Assembly (NCBI GenBank): GCA_964017045.1
Contig: OZ024794.1
Location: 28,163,315-28,227,314, forward strand
Reading direction: 5' to 3'
DNA: 64,000 nt
From: Omphiscola glabra
Lineage: Eukaryota; Mollusca; Gastropoda; Lymnaeidae
How positions within the stretch are numbered: position 1 is the first letter of the stretch; each line of letters begins with the position of its first letter. The position numbers were made by a program, and so were the translations under genes. Shown one piece after another: positions 47,089-56,694 of the stretch. The notes under the pieces are model-generated. The model did not search any database. It was not told where the DNA came from and saw nothing but the letters and a program-made list of their open reading frames with translations.

Positions 47089-47206
47089 CTGACTGTGGAG
47101 ATTTTATTTTCTTATTCCGTTTATAATTCTTTTGATAAGCAGTCATGTAAAGTGCTTGCTCGGCACGCTGCATATTACTTTTTAAAAAAGGAAGTCGCAT
47201 TAACAT
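47089..47206 (-). CDS. Array exon V13
   Basis: 118 nt. MLMRLPFLKSNMQRAEQALY then MTAYQKNYKRNKKIKSPQS. Donor gtaaga. Candidate selector at 47270-47280 (taaagagcatt). Confidence 0.87.
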
Positions 47207-47521
47207 CTAGGACAAAAAAGTGGAACCACTGATGGTATTTTAAAAAAATGTTTGTCAATTATTAGGATTTAAAGAGCATTAATGATTTTTAACTCGAATT
47301 ACACCAAGTTTACCTTTTGTTTTATTAAACTTTACACCAACTTCAGGAGGGAAAAATCATAACCACGAATTATGTGAACAAAGATACTTCACTTTCCAAA
47401 TCGTTAATTGTGTAAAATAAAACAGGCAAAGCAGTCTCAGCACTTCATAATTAGCTCACATGCAATATTAATCTTCTTTAAAAAAAATTATGGGTTTCTT
47501 TTTTGCACAGAAATACTATAC

Positions 47522-47627
47522 CATGATATCTTATCCTAGCACGAGACAATCTCTTCATAATGTTCATGTAGACTATCTCCTTGCAGCGACTTGATTGAAG
47601 ACGTAGAACAGGCAGACGTCTAAATAA
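47522..47627 (-). CDS. Array exon V12
   Basis: 106 nt. LFRRLPVLRLQSSRCKEIVY then MNIMKRLSRARIRYH. Donor gtatag. Candidate selector pieces at 47674-47680 (aaagagc) and 47696-47715 (ctcttttgttttgatgtttg). Sister of V11. Confidence 0.85.
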
Positions 47628-47800
47628 CTACAAAAAGTGTTTCACAATATTTTATGTGATATACTAGTGAAATAAAGAGCAACGGAACAGTATCCTCTTT
47701 TGTTTTGATGTTTGGATTTATGAAAGCTACAATGTGCTATTCAATAGAACAAATAGATTCTAATGAGTGGAAACAAAGATAAGGGAGAAGAATACTGTAC

Positions 47801-47900
47801 CATACTGTCTAGCTCGAGACACCCTCATCATACCATTCTTGTAGACTACCTCACTGCAACGTACTGCCTCAAAACGAAGCACAGGCAGTCGTAGAAATAA
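47801..47900 (-). CDS. Array exon V11
   Basis: 100 nt. LFLRLPVLRFEAVRCSEVVY then KNGMMRVSRARQY. Donor gtacag. Weak selector candidate at 47955-47972 (acttttgatttgatgtgc). Confidence 0.85.
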
Positions 47901-48080
47901 CTATAAAAGCACATAACAAATTATGTAATGTCTGTATTAGGATAACTGATTTCCACTTTTGATTTGATGTGCTTAAAATAACTTACTGGATTTTCTAAAT
48001 CTCAGTGCATTTTGAAAATATCGGCACACAGTTAATTCAGAATTACTAAATTGATTTTCACATACTTAGCTGATGTTTAC

Positions 48081-48180
48081 TTTGATCTCGTTTCCTATAC
48101 ATCCTTCGCATACTATTTATATAGAACATTTCCACCACTTTGTCAAATCTTGCCACAAGAACTGGCATTCGTTGAAAAAG
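48081..48180 (-). CDS. Array exon V10
   Basis: 100 nt. LFQRMPVLVARFDKVVEMFY then INSMRRMYRKRDQ. Donor gtaaac. Candidate selector at 48217-48230 (tagagcccttctga). Confidence 0.87.
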
Positions 48181-48443
48181 CTGAGAGATGAACAAAAGAT
48201 AAACTTTAACATAAATTAGAGCCCTTCTGACTTGTAGTTAACACCAATATTCTATTTTAAAAAGAAGATTCAGTTTAAAAACCAAGTTAGGCTATTTGGA
48301 ATCCGTTTATTAACTATAACAAACAATAAATGATCTCTAAATAGTGAAAGCAAGAAACAAAAACCAACAGGTTCTAGAAAGGAAAAGAACACTTTTGTTC
48401 TGAAAATGACTTCAAAAGAGAAAGAAAAACTAGGCCAACTCAC

Positions 48444-48527
48444 CCTTTTGATGTCTGATTTTGCAAATGAATTGCATTCATAAAAATCCTGGTCACAGGA
48501 GGAAAATGTACTTCAAAAGGGTTGATG
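48444..48527 (-). pseudogene. Array exon V9, degenerate
   Basis: Only the C-terminal half is recognisable (VHFPPVTRIFMNAIHLQNQT before a gtgagt donor). The LFxRxP half is lost, the acceptor is poor and the phase is wrong. A selector-like site persists at 48591-48600 (aactgtggtg). Confidence 0.65.
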
Positions 48528-48600
48528 CTTTTAATTTCTACTACACCATATGTAATGCTATAAAACTTACAAACTGATAGAACTGTGGTGTTCATTCAAA

Positions 48601-49760
48601 TTATTATTAATATCGAAGCAACACAATTTTTTTAAAATAAACTGTTCAAGTTAAATGTCATGGTTTTTCATGCCATATTTTTCAGGTAATACAATTTGAA
48701 GTGCAAAAATGACTCCTGGTGACAATAGAAAAACAGAAAATGAGTCATGGTCTGGCATCTTTTATTTTCTTTCTGAGTTGGAAACAAAGTTTTTTTCCAA
48801 TCAATGTAAGTGTTAGGAACTGTAATAACATCAAACTAAGATTTGAAGTATGAGTTCTATTTTAGCTCCCTCTAAATTTTTCTGAAACTATTTCTTCATT
48901 CAAAATTCCAATTAAAGAATTACAATAACAGTTCTTAAACCGCAGTTTCAATTAAATTCCAATTGAAGAATTATATTAACAATTCTTAACGAGTGTGGTT
49001 TCTGCTATTTTCAGGGCCCACTTATTATTACTAGCTCTTAATTCAAATTACTGGTGATATATAAACTGAAAGTTCAGGGATCATTCTTTAAACCCAAAGG
49101 TCAGAAAAGGAAATAAATTGTGAGATATATAAGCAACATTAATAATCTGATAGTTTTTTAGGGTACCATTTTACTACAAAAAACAACAATAAAATTTCAC
49201 AAAATGAACAGTTAGCATTGCACCTTACAACTTAGAGGATGCCATTGAATTTCAAACCAAGAAAGCCTTATGAATTCTGTACACTAATTGTACCTTAGGC
49301 AGCTTTCTTTAAAATAAAGCAAATGCTCTATCCAAAATGTATTATGTCATTGGATGTCAATAAATTCTATCTACTACCTAATAATTCTTACTTAAAACCA
49401 GTAACAACTTAAGAGCGTAATGACAAGCTGAAATGAGGAGTTTGAAGGCTACTTGAATTCTTGTCACATACACACATCTCACAATCAAATCGAAATATCT
49501 GAAATGCTGTATCCAACTGCCAAATACGGATTGCAGTAGTGACTTTACCAGAGATATATAGCTAATTTTTGTTGGTTTTATAGTTGTGCATATGTAGGGT
49601 ACAAAGATTATCTCAACTGAAGTTTAAGCTTTTTTTTATAGATAAGGTAATAGATGCTTATAGATGATACAATACGCCAGTTGATTTCTGTAGCTCATCA
49701 TGTAGGTAGACTCTAAGAGGACGCTGAGCTTTTTAAGAAAACTTGGATATGAATACTTAC
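48601..49760 (-). other. 1.1-kb array interval without exon
   Basis: No array exon or other feature could be supported. It includes a short direct repeat of aattccaattaaagaatta type near 48905-48975. Confidence 0.6.
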
Positions 49761-49872
49761 CCCTAATGTGAGCTCTCAAACGCCTTTTTTGCATTTTCCG
49801 AGTGGCGTTAATATAGAAAGTCTCCAAAGCCCTTTTTGGATGGTATGTGAGGGTAGGCATACGAAGAAATAG
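49761..49872 (-). CDS. Array exon V8
   Basis: 112 nt. LFLRMPTLTYHPKRALETFY then INATRKMQKRRLRAHIR, G. Donor gtaagt. Candidate selector at 50074-50086 (aactgtggtgaaa). Confidence 0.88.
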
Positions 49873-50126
49873 CTGGTGTGTTGAGAGTAATTTTGTATGA
49901 AAGGACAATAGCGTAAAATCTTTTTTTATATGTCAAAACAAAGTCTCTGTCACCAGAAAATTGGTCATAGATGCCTTTGGCACAAACGGTAGTTTAAAAA
50001 AAATTGCAATCCCTTCCATCGCACACATATACAAGGAATAAATTAGATTTTTAACTTTTCTCCGATAATCTAAAACTGTGGTGAAAGTACCCAGCAGATA
50101 GTTTTCACAGGGGAAGGAACACTCAC

Positions 50127-50244
50127 CTTTGCTTATTATCCCCCCTTTTCTACGCCATCTTCTGGAGTTTCGACTAGCATTCTCGTAGAAAATGTTCTCC
50201 ACAGTAATACAATTCATCCGCAACAGAGGCATACGCCAAAACAG
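50127..50244 (-). CDS. Array exon V7
   Basis: 118 nt. LFWRMPLLRMNCITVENIFY then ENASRNSRRWRRKGGIISK. Donor gtgagt. No clear selector. Confidence 0.87.
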
Positions 50245-50380
50245 CTGATGCATTTGATAGAAAAACACTTTTCTTACTACTACTTCGCATAGAGCAATGC
50301 TGATTGAGATATTGTATGTGATCCATTACAAATTAATAAATAATGCCATCATTGGGGGGCCATGAAAAGCATATACTTAC

Positions 50381-50492
50381 AAATAATTAAAGACTTTTTC
50401 CTCATCCTCTGCACTTGCTTCATGGTATTAATATACATGACAGCCTGAGTGCGTCCAACATTATAGCGCAAAAGGGGAATTCTTGAAAACAG
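50381..50492 (-). CDS. Array exon V6
   Basis: 112 nt. LFSRIPLLRYNVGRTQAVMY then INTMKQVQRMRKKSLII. Donor gtaagt. Candidate selector at 50599-50616 (cagtgctgtggggatga). Confidence 0.88.
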
Positions 50493-50669
50493 CTAAGACA
50501 GAAACAGTGGAGAACAAGAATTTTTGTTGCACCAGGCTATACCTGCGCTACTTTTCCATCTGCAACCATGAAATAAGTGTCTTCAAGTATCTAAGTATCA
50601 GTGCTGTGGGGATGATATTGATACCACAGGAAAATTCTTTTAGAATAATCTGTATAATTTGAAACTCAC

Positions 50670-50781
50670 TGTAATCCTTAAATCTACATCTCCTCAATGA
50701 CATCTTCTTCATACTGTTTGCATAGAAAATAGCTTCAACACGAAGAGGTTCATGAGCCAGCAGCGGCAGCCTCAGAAACAA
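50670..50781 (-). CDS. Array exon V5
   Basis: 112 nt. LFLRLPLLAHEPLRVEAIFY then ANSMKKMSLRRCRFKDY. Donor gtgagt. Candidate selector at 50908-50918 (gagcccttttc). Confidence 0.88.
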
Positions 50782-50955
50782 CTGAATTATAGAGGCACAA
50801 GAAACAAAATAGGCAAATCGGAATCGAAGAAATTACAACAAATGTAACTGCATGAAGTTAATTTATTTTTCACTACAAGATAAAACTGTGCAATGAAACA
50901 TGAAAATGAGCCCTTTTCTCTTTGGTAACAGGCTGGGGATAAGATATTCACTTAC

Positions 50956-51064
50956 TTCTATATCTGCATCTTCTTAAAGAAATTTTTGCCATGCAGTTTT
51001 TGTAGACATACTTTTCCAAAGAACTTGAACTCTGACACCCAAGCAAAGGCATGCGATGTAAAAG
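50956..51064 (-). CDS. Array exon V4
   Basis: 109 nt. LLHRMPLLGCQSSSSLEKYV then YKNCMAKISLRRCRYR. Donor gtaagt. Only a weak selector candidate near 51113 (ttaaagaacatattttgtg). Confidence 0.87.
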
Positions 51065-51190
51065 CTGCCACAAACAGAAATTGTACAATTTTTGCTATGA
51101 ATTTTTGTAATTTAAAGAACATATTTTGTGCCTCATTTTAGTACAGTACTTCCCTTGGACAGAAACTATTTTGGCATAAAGACTACTTAC

Positions 51191-51296
51191 TTTTATCTCT
51201 GCACCTTCTGTAAGATAACTTAGCTTGTGAGTTTTTTGAAAAATATAATCGCGTACGTTGATAGTCCAACTGCATAATTGGCATCCTCAATAGAAT
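51191..51296 (-). CDS. Array exon V3 (first intact)
   Basis: 106 nt. ILLRMPIMQLDYQRTRLYFS then KNSQAKLSYRRCRDK. Donor gtaagt. Candidate selector at 51346-51360 (aagagcccttctgt). Confidence 0.87.
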
Positions 51297-51807
51297 CTGG
51301 CATGAGATCATGCAAACTATTTAAAGAAAAAAATATCATTATGTAAAAGAGCCCTTCTGTGCAAGAACAATAAACTGCTGCAAATTCCATAACTGTTTTT
51401 GTTTTTACAATTTTCAAGACAGGAACCAATACACCACACACCTTGCATGAAATCCAAATAAAAGAACTTAACTGGTACACAAAAATTAACCAGTTGGGAA
51501 AATCACGGTAAGTAAACTTGAATTTTCTTCATGCGAGACATATTATAGAAATAGTTACATTCGCACGTTTTAAAAAATTTCATTACTATGTAAAACCGTT
51601 ATTTATTTTAAAAATCCAAAGACTTTTTTGGTACGCAAATTTATATTTTAAAAAACACAACAAAAACAGAAAAGTAACTAAAATTTATACACAGCCCAAT
51701 AATAGAGATTTAGAGACCTTTTTTGGCAGGAGGGGCAACCTTAATCCTAAAGGTCAAGTCAAGGTTTCGCAAAACGTAAATGACTTTATGAAGAAAAAAA
51801 AACTTAC

Positions 51808-51922
51808 TTTTTCTTCCTGTGCTGGTCTTGCACCTGTAGGCCATCTTTGCTTTCGCGTTACAATACAGGTTTTCAGATTGTCGCATTGTACTCCCGCGAA
51901 GCAACGGTATTCGTCAAACTAG
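51808..51922 (-). pseudogene. Array exon V2 with in-frame stop
   Basis: 115 nt (3n+1) with good acceptor (aaatcag) and donor (gtaagt), but the third codon is TGA: LV-stop-RIPLLRGSTMRQSENLYC then NAKAKMAYRCKTSTGRK. Everything after the stop fits the family, so this is either one recent nonsense change or a retained exon that would terminate the protein early. Confidence 0.8.
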
Positions 51923-51992
51923 CTGATTTACCAGGTGATCTCAAGTGAGAAATGAAGGATCGGGCACCTGTTACTCCTTAAAATAAACTTAC

Positions 51993-52049
51993 CTTTTGAT
52001 GCCTATATCATGCCCTCCTTCAACAATTTTTAAAGCAATACTTATTCCT
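51993..52049 (-). pseudogene. Array exon V1, degenerate remnant
   Basis: A gtaagt donor is preceded by a recognisable but stop-containing C-terminal half (KYCFKNC-stop-RRA). The RxP half has gone. It is the array member nearest to the docking candidate. Confidence 0.6.
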
Positions 52050-52475
52050 CTGACAAACAGGTTATCTTTTTAGAACACTAATGACAGAATCCTCAAAAAA
52101 AAAAAAAAACTAATACAAGCCTCGATTCAAAAAAGAAAAAAGATATAAACAACTGATTTGTTTTTGAAACGTTTGAAATGAAAGCCTCAACTTAAGCAGA
52201 ATTTATATGAAGAAACTTCTAAAACCAGGACAACTTCAATAAAAGAATAAAAAAAGAGACCTTCAGAAGAACCAAGTTAAAGCTAGCTTTAAGTCCTAAC
52301 AAAAGACCTAACTTATCAAAGACCTCAAGGTGCTCAGAAATGTATTTGGACTGATGTAAGGGATTACAACCAAAAGGAACTAGAGGTTTTAATTGGTTTC
52401 CGAAAGTTTAAAAGTTCCAAATGTTTCAAATTATGAATTACAAATTTTGTTTCCACTATCAAGTTTGAACTTTTT
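52050..52475 (-). other. Intron between exon B and the array, part 1
   Basis: AT-rich intron sequence between the V1 remnant and the docking candidate. No coding signal. Confidence 0.6.
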
Positions 52476-52515
52476 GTTTCACCACAGCACCAAAATCAAA
52501 AGGGCTCTTTATCCT
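52476..52515 (-). promoter_or_regulatory. Candidate docking site for array exon choice
   Basis: On the - strand RNA this reads ggataaagagcccttttgat followed by tttggtgctgtggtgaaac. Its first half (AAAGAGCCCUUUUGAUUU) and second half (GGUGCUGUGGUGAAAC) are each complementary to the - strand RNA of short sites lying upstream of most array exons. Examples are 40708-40728, 41509-41526, 40191-40208 and 28047-28061 for the first half, and 35760-35776, 36726-36741, 29847-29860 and 27314-27332 for the second. It occurs once, after constant exon B and before all variants, which is where the Dscam exon 6 docking site lies. The functional role is inference. Confidence 0.8.
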
Positions 52516-53417
52516 AATTATAGATGCTCTTGTTTCATTAAATGCACGGTTATCTAAAAATTTATTAAATATTACACTAATTGTTTTAAATTTTTAATTG
52601 ACACAAATGCAAGCTTTTAAAAAAATTTCCTTAACATTCTTTTTTTTTATTTTTTAAAAACTTGCATAAAAATTGTTTATTTTAAAAATAGTTTTAAAAT
52701 TGTTCATACTTTTATTTTGTTGGTTTGAAATTGTAGCAACATGATGCAAGGCTATAAATAGATTTTGTTCATTTTCAGTTCCATTTTTAAGTACAGAGAT
52801 TTTAGACAAATTAATTGAAAATGTGAGCACTTGCATCAAAGTTGTTGACATAGGCCATAAAATAGCTAGGAAAAAACAAACAAGGGCTCATCAAGAAAAT
52901 ATATAAAATAAAAACAAATTTCTATATTAATCATATTATTAATATTGTAATGCGTTTTAAATCTTCCATACCATGAAATAGAAATGTGTCCTTGATTAAA
53001 TGTTTGAAAAATTAAAGGAATTTTAAGATTACCCAAAAAAAAAAATTCTTCTCAATGAACCCCCTACTCTTCTAAAAGTATGAAAATATAGAATGATCTA
53101 ATTTACAACTAAAAACTAATTAGAGTAATTGATGATTCCATTATAGCCTCGTCTCTTGGTTATTATCAAATGCAATTAACAGGTGTTTTTAATGAAATTA
53201 TTGGGATAAATAATGTCAGTCAACTTCTTTTATAACAGTTTCAAGAGCCCCCCTCCTTTTACTTGGACTTGGCCCATATAAATAATATAGTGCAGTTTCA
53301 TCATAGTTATAGGTTTAATGTCAAATTTGTCAGTTTAAATACAAATAAGTATAAAGACAAGGCATAAAGTTGGAATAATCATTTATGCTAAACAAAATAT
53401 ATTATTCATAACTTGTT

Positions 53418-54153
53418 TTAACCCATTCAACCCTGAAACTGTCAAATTTGTCAAGGAGAGACCGACAGGTGATGCAAGGATAAATCTGAATTTTAATAAG
53501 GCTGCACCTATTGGTACACAGGTACCAGAATTGAGATGTTGGGATTAAAAAACTATTTAAAATATTTTTGTTGGGTTTGTAAGACCAAATGAGGTATCAA
53601 ATGAAAGATAATTGAATGTACTATACGTTTGTAAACTTAATTTTTCATTTTAACTAAAATAAACTACTACAAATGACATCCGAATAGCAAAATGTACACG
53701 GACACAAAGCGCCCCCCTTCGGACCCGGGACACATTAAACTCAATGCTATTCGGATGTCATTTGTGGTAGTTTATTTTAGTTAAAATGAAGAATTAAGAT
53801 TTCAAACTTATAGTACATTCAATTATCTTTCATTTGATACCTCATTTGGTCTTACAAACCCAACAATAATATTTTAAATCGTTTTTTAATCCCAACCTCT
53901 CAATTCTGGTAGCCTTGTACCAAAAGCCACTTCGTTTTAATAATGGCGTAACATTCTTCTGGTAATGTATTCAGATTGACAACCAAGAATTTTCATGACA
54001 GAAGCATTGGAAAATAATTTAATTAATGAACTAAAAGTAAATGTAATTCGCTGCATCACTTTGTACCAAAATAAATATATTTTTAAGAAAGAATTAACAA
54101 TTTGACTGAAAATTCAGGGTAAAATTTCTGAGCAGGCAGGGTTGAATGCTTAA
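53418..54153. mobile_element. TTAA-flanked MITE interrupted by foldback copy 2
   Basis: The outer ends are TTAACCCATTCAACCCTG (53418) and CAGGGTTGAATGCTTAA (ending 54153), an inverted pair of about 13 bp with TTAA at each side, as in piggyBac-type elements. The foldback at 53500-53934 lies inside it and so inserted later. Confidence 0.8.
53500..53934. mobile_element. Foldback element with 9-bp target duplication, copy 2
   Basis: It has the same palindrome as 33827-34268. It is flanked by TTTTAATAA at 53491-53499 and 53935-53943. Confidence 0.88.
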
Positions 54154-55082
54154 ATTGGCACAAGGCATCTTAATTCAATTTAGTACATTTCTTTATATAA
54201 TATCTTTTAAAGAATACCTTTTGAAATCTCCATGCGTGAAAAAAGAGCATCTATAGGTCTTAAAAAGTATAAATAAATATTTTTAAAACAAACCACATTT
54301 CCATAGAGACTAATTCTAGCTTCGAAAAGGATGAACATTAATCATTAACACAAATATGCAATAGAAAAAATTGCAGCTGATATTAAAACCATATAAAGTT
54401 CTCATGTATGGTTGTTGCATTCAATAGCTATAAAGTTTCGTTTAGAAATGTGGTGTGTTTGTATTCAACTATTTTATTAGAAGATATAGATTTTACCAAA
54501 GCCATGTCAAAATATAGCTTAAATGTGTAAGTTGTGAGTCACTTTCACTATTGGTGAAAAAAATATTTGCTAATAATAATAAAATTCATTTTAATTTATG
54601 TTCATGTAAAAAAAAATAAGTTTTACGTGACATAAAGTGAAAACAAATATTTTATTTTTTAAGTGTTGATGCAAAAAAAAAAAAAGGTGAACATGTTAAC
54701 TTCTTACAAATAGTTAATACAATATTTGACATGGTTTTGGTGAAATACTAGATCACAAATTACCTGTAAGCTTGCATTAAAACGTGCCTTTCATTAATAC
54801 ACATGAGTATTTAGATGTGAAAATATTAGAAAAAAAATTAAAATATAAAAGTGTACTGTCATATTGCTTTATCCATGGCATTTAGTGCAATATATTAATT
54901 TAAAAAAGAGTGGAATACTCTTTCAACATCTATATCTTTCTTCTGTAATCACAGCAGGATTTTATTTTATCATGACTTACGCATTTCTTTTTCATGACTT
55001 ATGCATTTCTTGTAATAGTAACAACTTTAATGCAAGTTACAGATATTTCATGAGATATTGATCAATTCTATTTAACACCTAC
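54154..55082 (-). other. Intron between exon B and the array, part 2
   Basis: AT-rich, with no supportable feature apart from the repeats listed separately. Confidence 0.6.
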
Positions 55083-55163
55083 CTCAGCCAGAGCCTTGTC
55101 AAAAAGTTCTTTATCACGCTTACCCGTAAAAGGGTACATTGCATGAGCTTCACGCATATTCCT
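55083..55163 (-). CDS. Constant exon B of the array gene
   Basis: The exon is 81 nt, phase 0 to phase 0, with acceptor tttttttccccag/AGG and donor GCTGAG/gtaggt. It encodes RNMREAHAMYPFTGKRDKEL then FDKALAE. It leaves in phase 0, exactly the phase at which every array exon starts, so a spliced product reads for example FDKALAE/LFLRMPLL. The amphipathic ending probably forms one helix with the LFxRxP segment (inference). Confidence 0.87.
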
Positions 55164-56620
55164 CTGGGGAAAAAAAAAAGGTTAAAGCTAATTTTTTTTT
55201 TGCTATAAAAACGTGCTGTTGATTTCATTAGAACATATATAAAAGTCAAACATTACTTGAAAAGGATTATCCTGAGCATTCATTTTGACATAATCTATTT
55301 GCATGTGATTTCAACGTATTTATTCATATACCTTCATACCATAGTTAGCTTTTCCCATATAGTAAAACATGCTCTTTACTTTCTAGAGATTAAAGGTTTC
55401 TTAAAGATTACATCAATACATAAACCAGTTAATTCATCACATGTCAATCTAGTGAGGCCAATTAATCAGTAATAGGCATATTAAAATATGAAGAGGAAGG
55501 GCCATTTGTAAAGTCGAATGCAAAAAAGTCAACTTTACTAACCCCGTCCCCACTAGAGTTATTACTGTTTGCAATTACTATGTGGCGCTCTGTGATTTAC
55601 ATGTGTTATATCTATTTTTACCCAACCCTTTATTTTATTCATTTATTCACTATTTCGAAAGGTACTTATTAGAATTTAAAACAAGGAGCCTGGTGAAAAC
55701 CTAAATTTTAAAGTCATCAGAAAACAAAAAGTTTAGAAGCACTGGCGTAGTGAGTAGCCTAACAAAATATACATAGTGTGGGCTAAATATTGCTGTAATA
55801 CCTCTACTACGTAGTACCATCTGAGTATATCTAGCTAGTTCATTTGTGAAAATACATGGCCACACAATGTATGAAGATAATTCCTACAAAAAATTGCATG
55901 ATATTTTTACAGCATTGGAAATATAAATATGCTATTTTTGGACTTTCAGGATGAATATTGTAGAGTAGAATTTTAAACACCCCCCCCCCCAATGCGTAAG
56001 CAAAGTCTAAAATAATCAACCCCCCACCACTGTGTAGTTACTAAATGGATTGACAAGAATTTACTAAAATTGTCACATGAGCAACTACGTTAATTATTAT
56101 ATTACTGTAGCCGTGCCTAGCAAGTTCATTAGAAAAAAAAGCAACAATATGACAACCACCACAATCATTACAAAAGTGTGGCTGTGTTAATTTTACACAC
56201 TTAAAAATTTAGACCCCCTCCCACCCACACACAATACCACTCGATTCCCCTCTCAGAGAAACCAATATAAAATTATAGATGGTCCCCAAACAATCATATT
56301 TCTCCATCTATTCACTGCTAGACGTAGAATGCAAATGCAAGATTAAAACTAACATCTCAAAATGTACTTTTCATTATTTTTTTTAATATGGGAAAAATCT
56401 ACCGGTAAGGTATTTATTTATATATCTTCAACTCGGTCTATCTAAATTGGTCAGGTCTTGCAGACAATCGTAAAAGAAATCTCAAAATCGTACATTATAG
56501 GCCTATTTACCAATCAGTGCAAGCCTAATTTTAAGGGAACTTTTTAATTAAAACAATTACCATTATTGATGACAGTTATTGTATGCTAGTTGCATAAAGA
56601 TATTTTCTTTTTAAACTTAC
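55164..56620 (-). other. Intron between constant exons A and B
   Basis: A 1.46-kb GT-AG intron. It holds C-rich tracts (55979-55990, 56215-56235) but no exon-like segment. Confidence 0.7.
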
Positions 56621-56694
56621 CAAGAATGTTAAATGCTGATCAGTTCCTTTTCTATAATACATTTCTAGTTCCTCTTGTTGTGCACGGGTTAAAC
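56621..56694 (-). CDS. Constant exon A of the array gene
   Basis: The exon is 74 nt with acceptor gtcttcttcag/GT and donor TTCTTG/gtaagt, phase 1 to phase 0. It encodes (G)LTRAQQEELEMYYRKGTDQ then HLTFL. Together with exon B it gives about 51 helical, charged residues that precede the variable exon; I do not recognise the family. Exons further upstream are needed for a start codon and are not visible in the window. Confidence 0.85.

Larger units (their letters stand above)
25842..52049 (-). other. Giant cluster of about 62 tandem, putatively mutually exclusive exons
   Basis: Sixty-two homologous short exons lie head to tail on the - strand, spaced 50 to about 1300 nt apart. Fifty-eight are open from acceptor to donor, and all of these have length 3n+1, entering in phase 0 and leaving in phase 1. 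Exon B upstream ends in phase 0 and exon C downstream starts in phase 1, so inclusion of exactly one keeps the frame while zero or two do not (three adds 3n+3 and also fails the B-to-C phase). The peptide core is [LFMI]-[FLIV]-x-[RHC]-[MILVC]-P-[LIVF]-[LIVF], then about ten variable residues, a [FLI]-[YFL]-x-x-[NSR] motif and a Lys/Arg-rich half. I do not know the domain. Confidence 0.9.

Noticed and set aside
25842..52049. Reading the array as one very long repeat protein made of all 58 exons
   Set aside because: Each exon is 3n+1, so joining them in series would shift the frame at every junction, and the V38-V39 gap is only 50 nt.
25842..52049. CRISPR-like array (regular short repeats)
   Set aside because: The units are diverged coding exons with splice sites and variable spacing in a clearly eukaryotic sequence.
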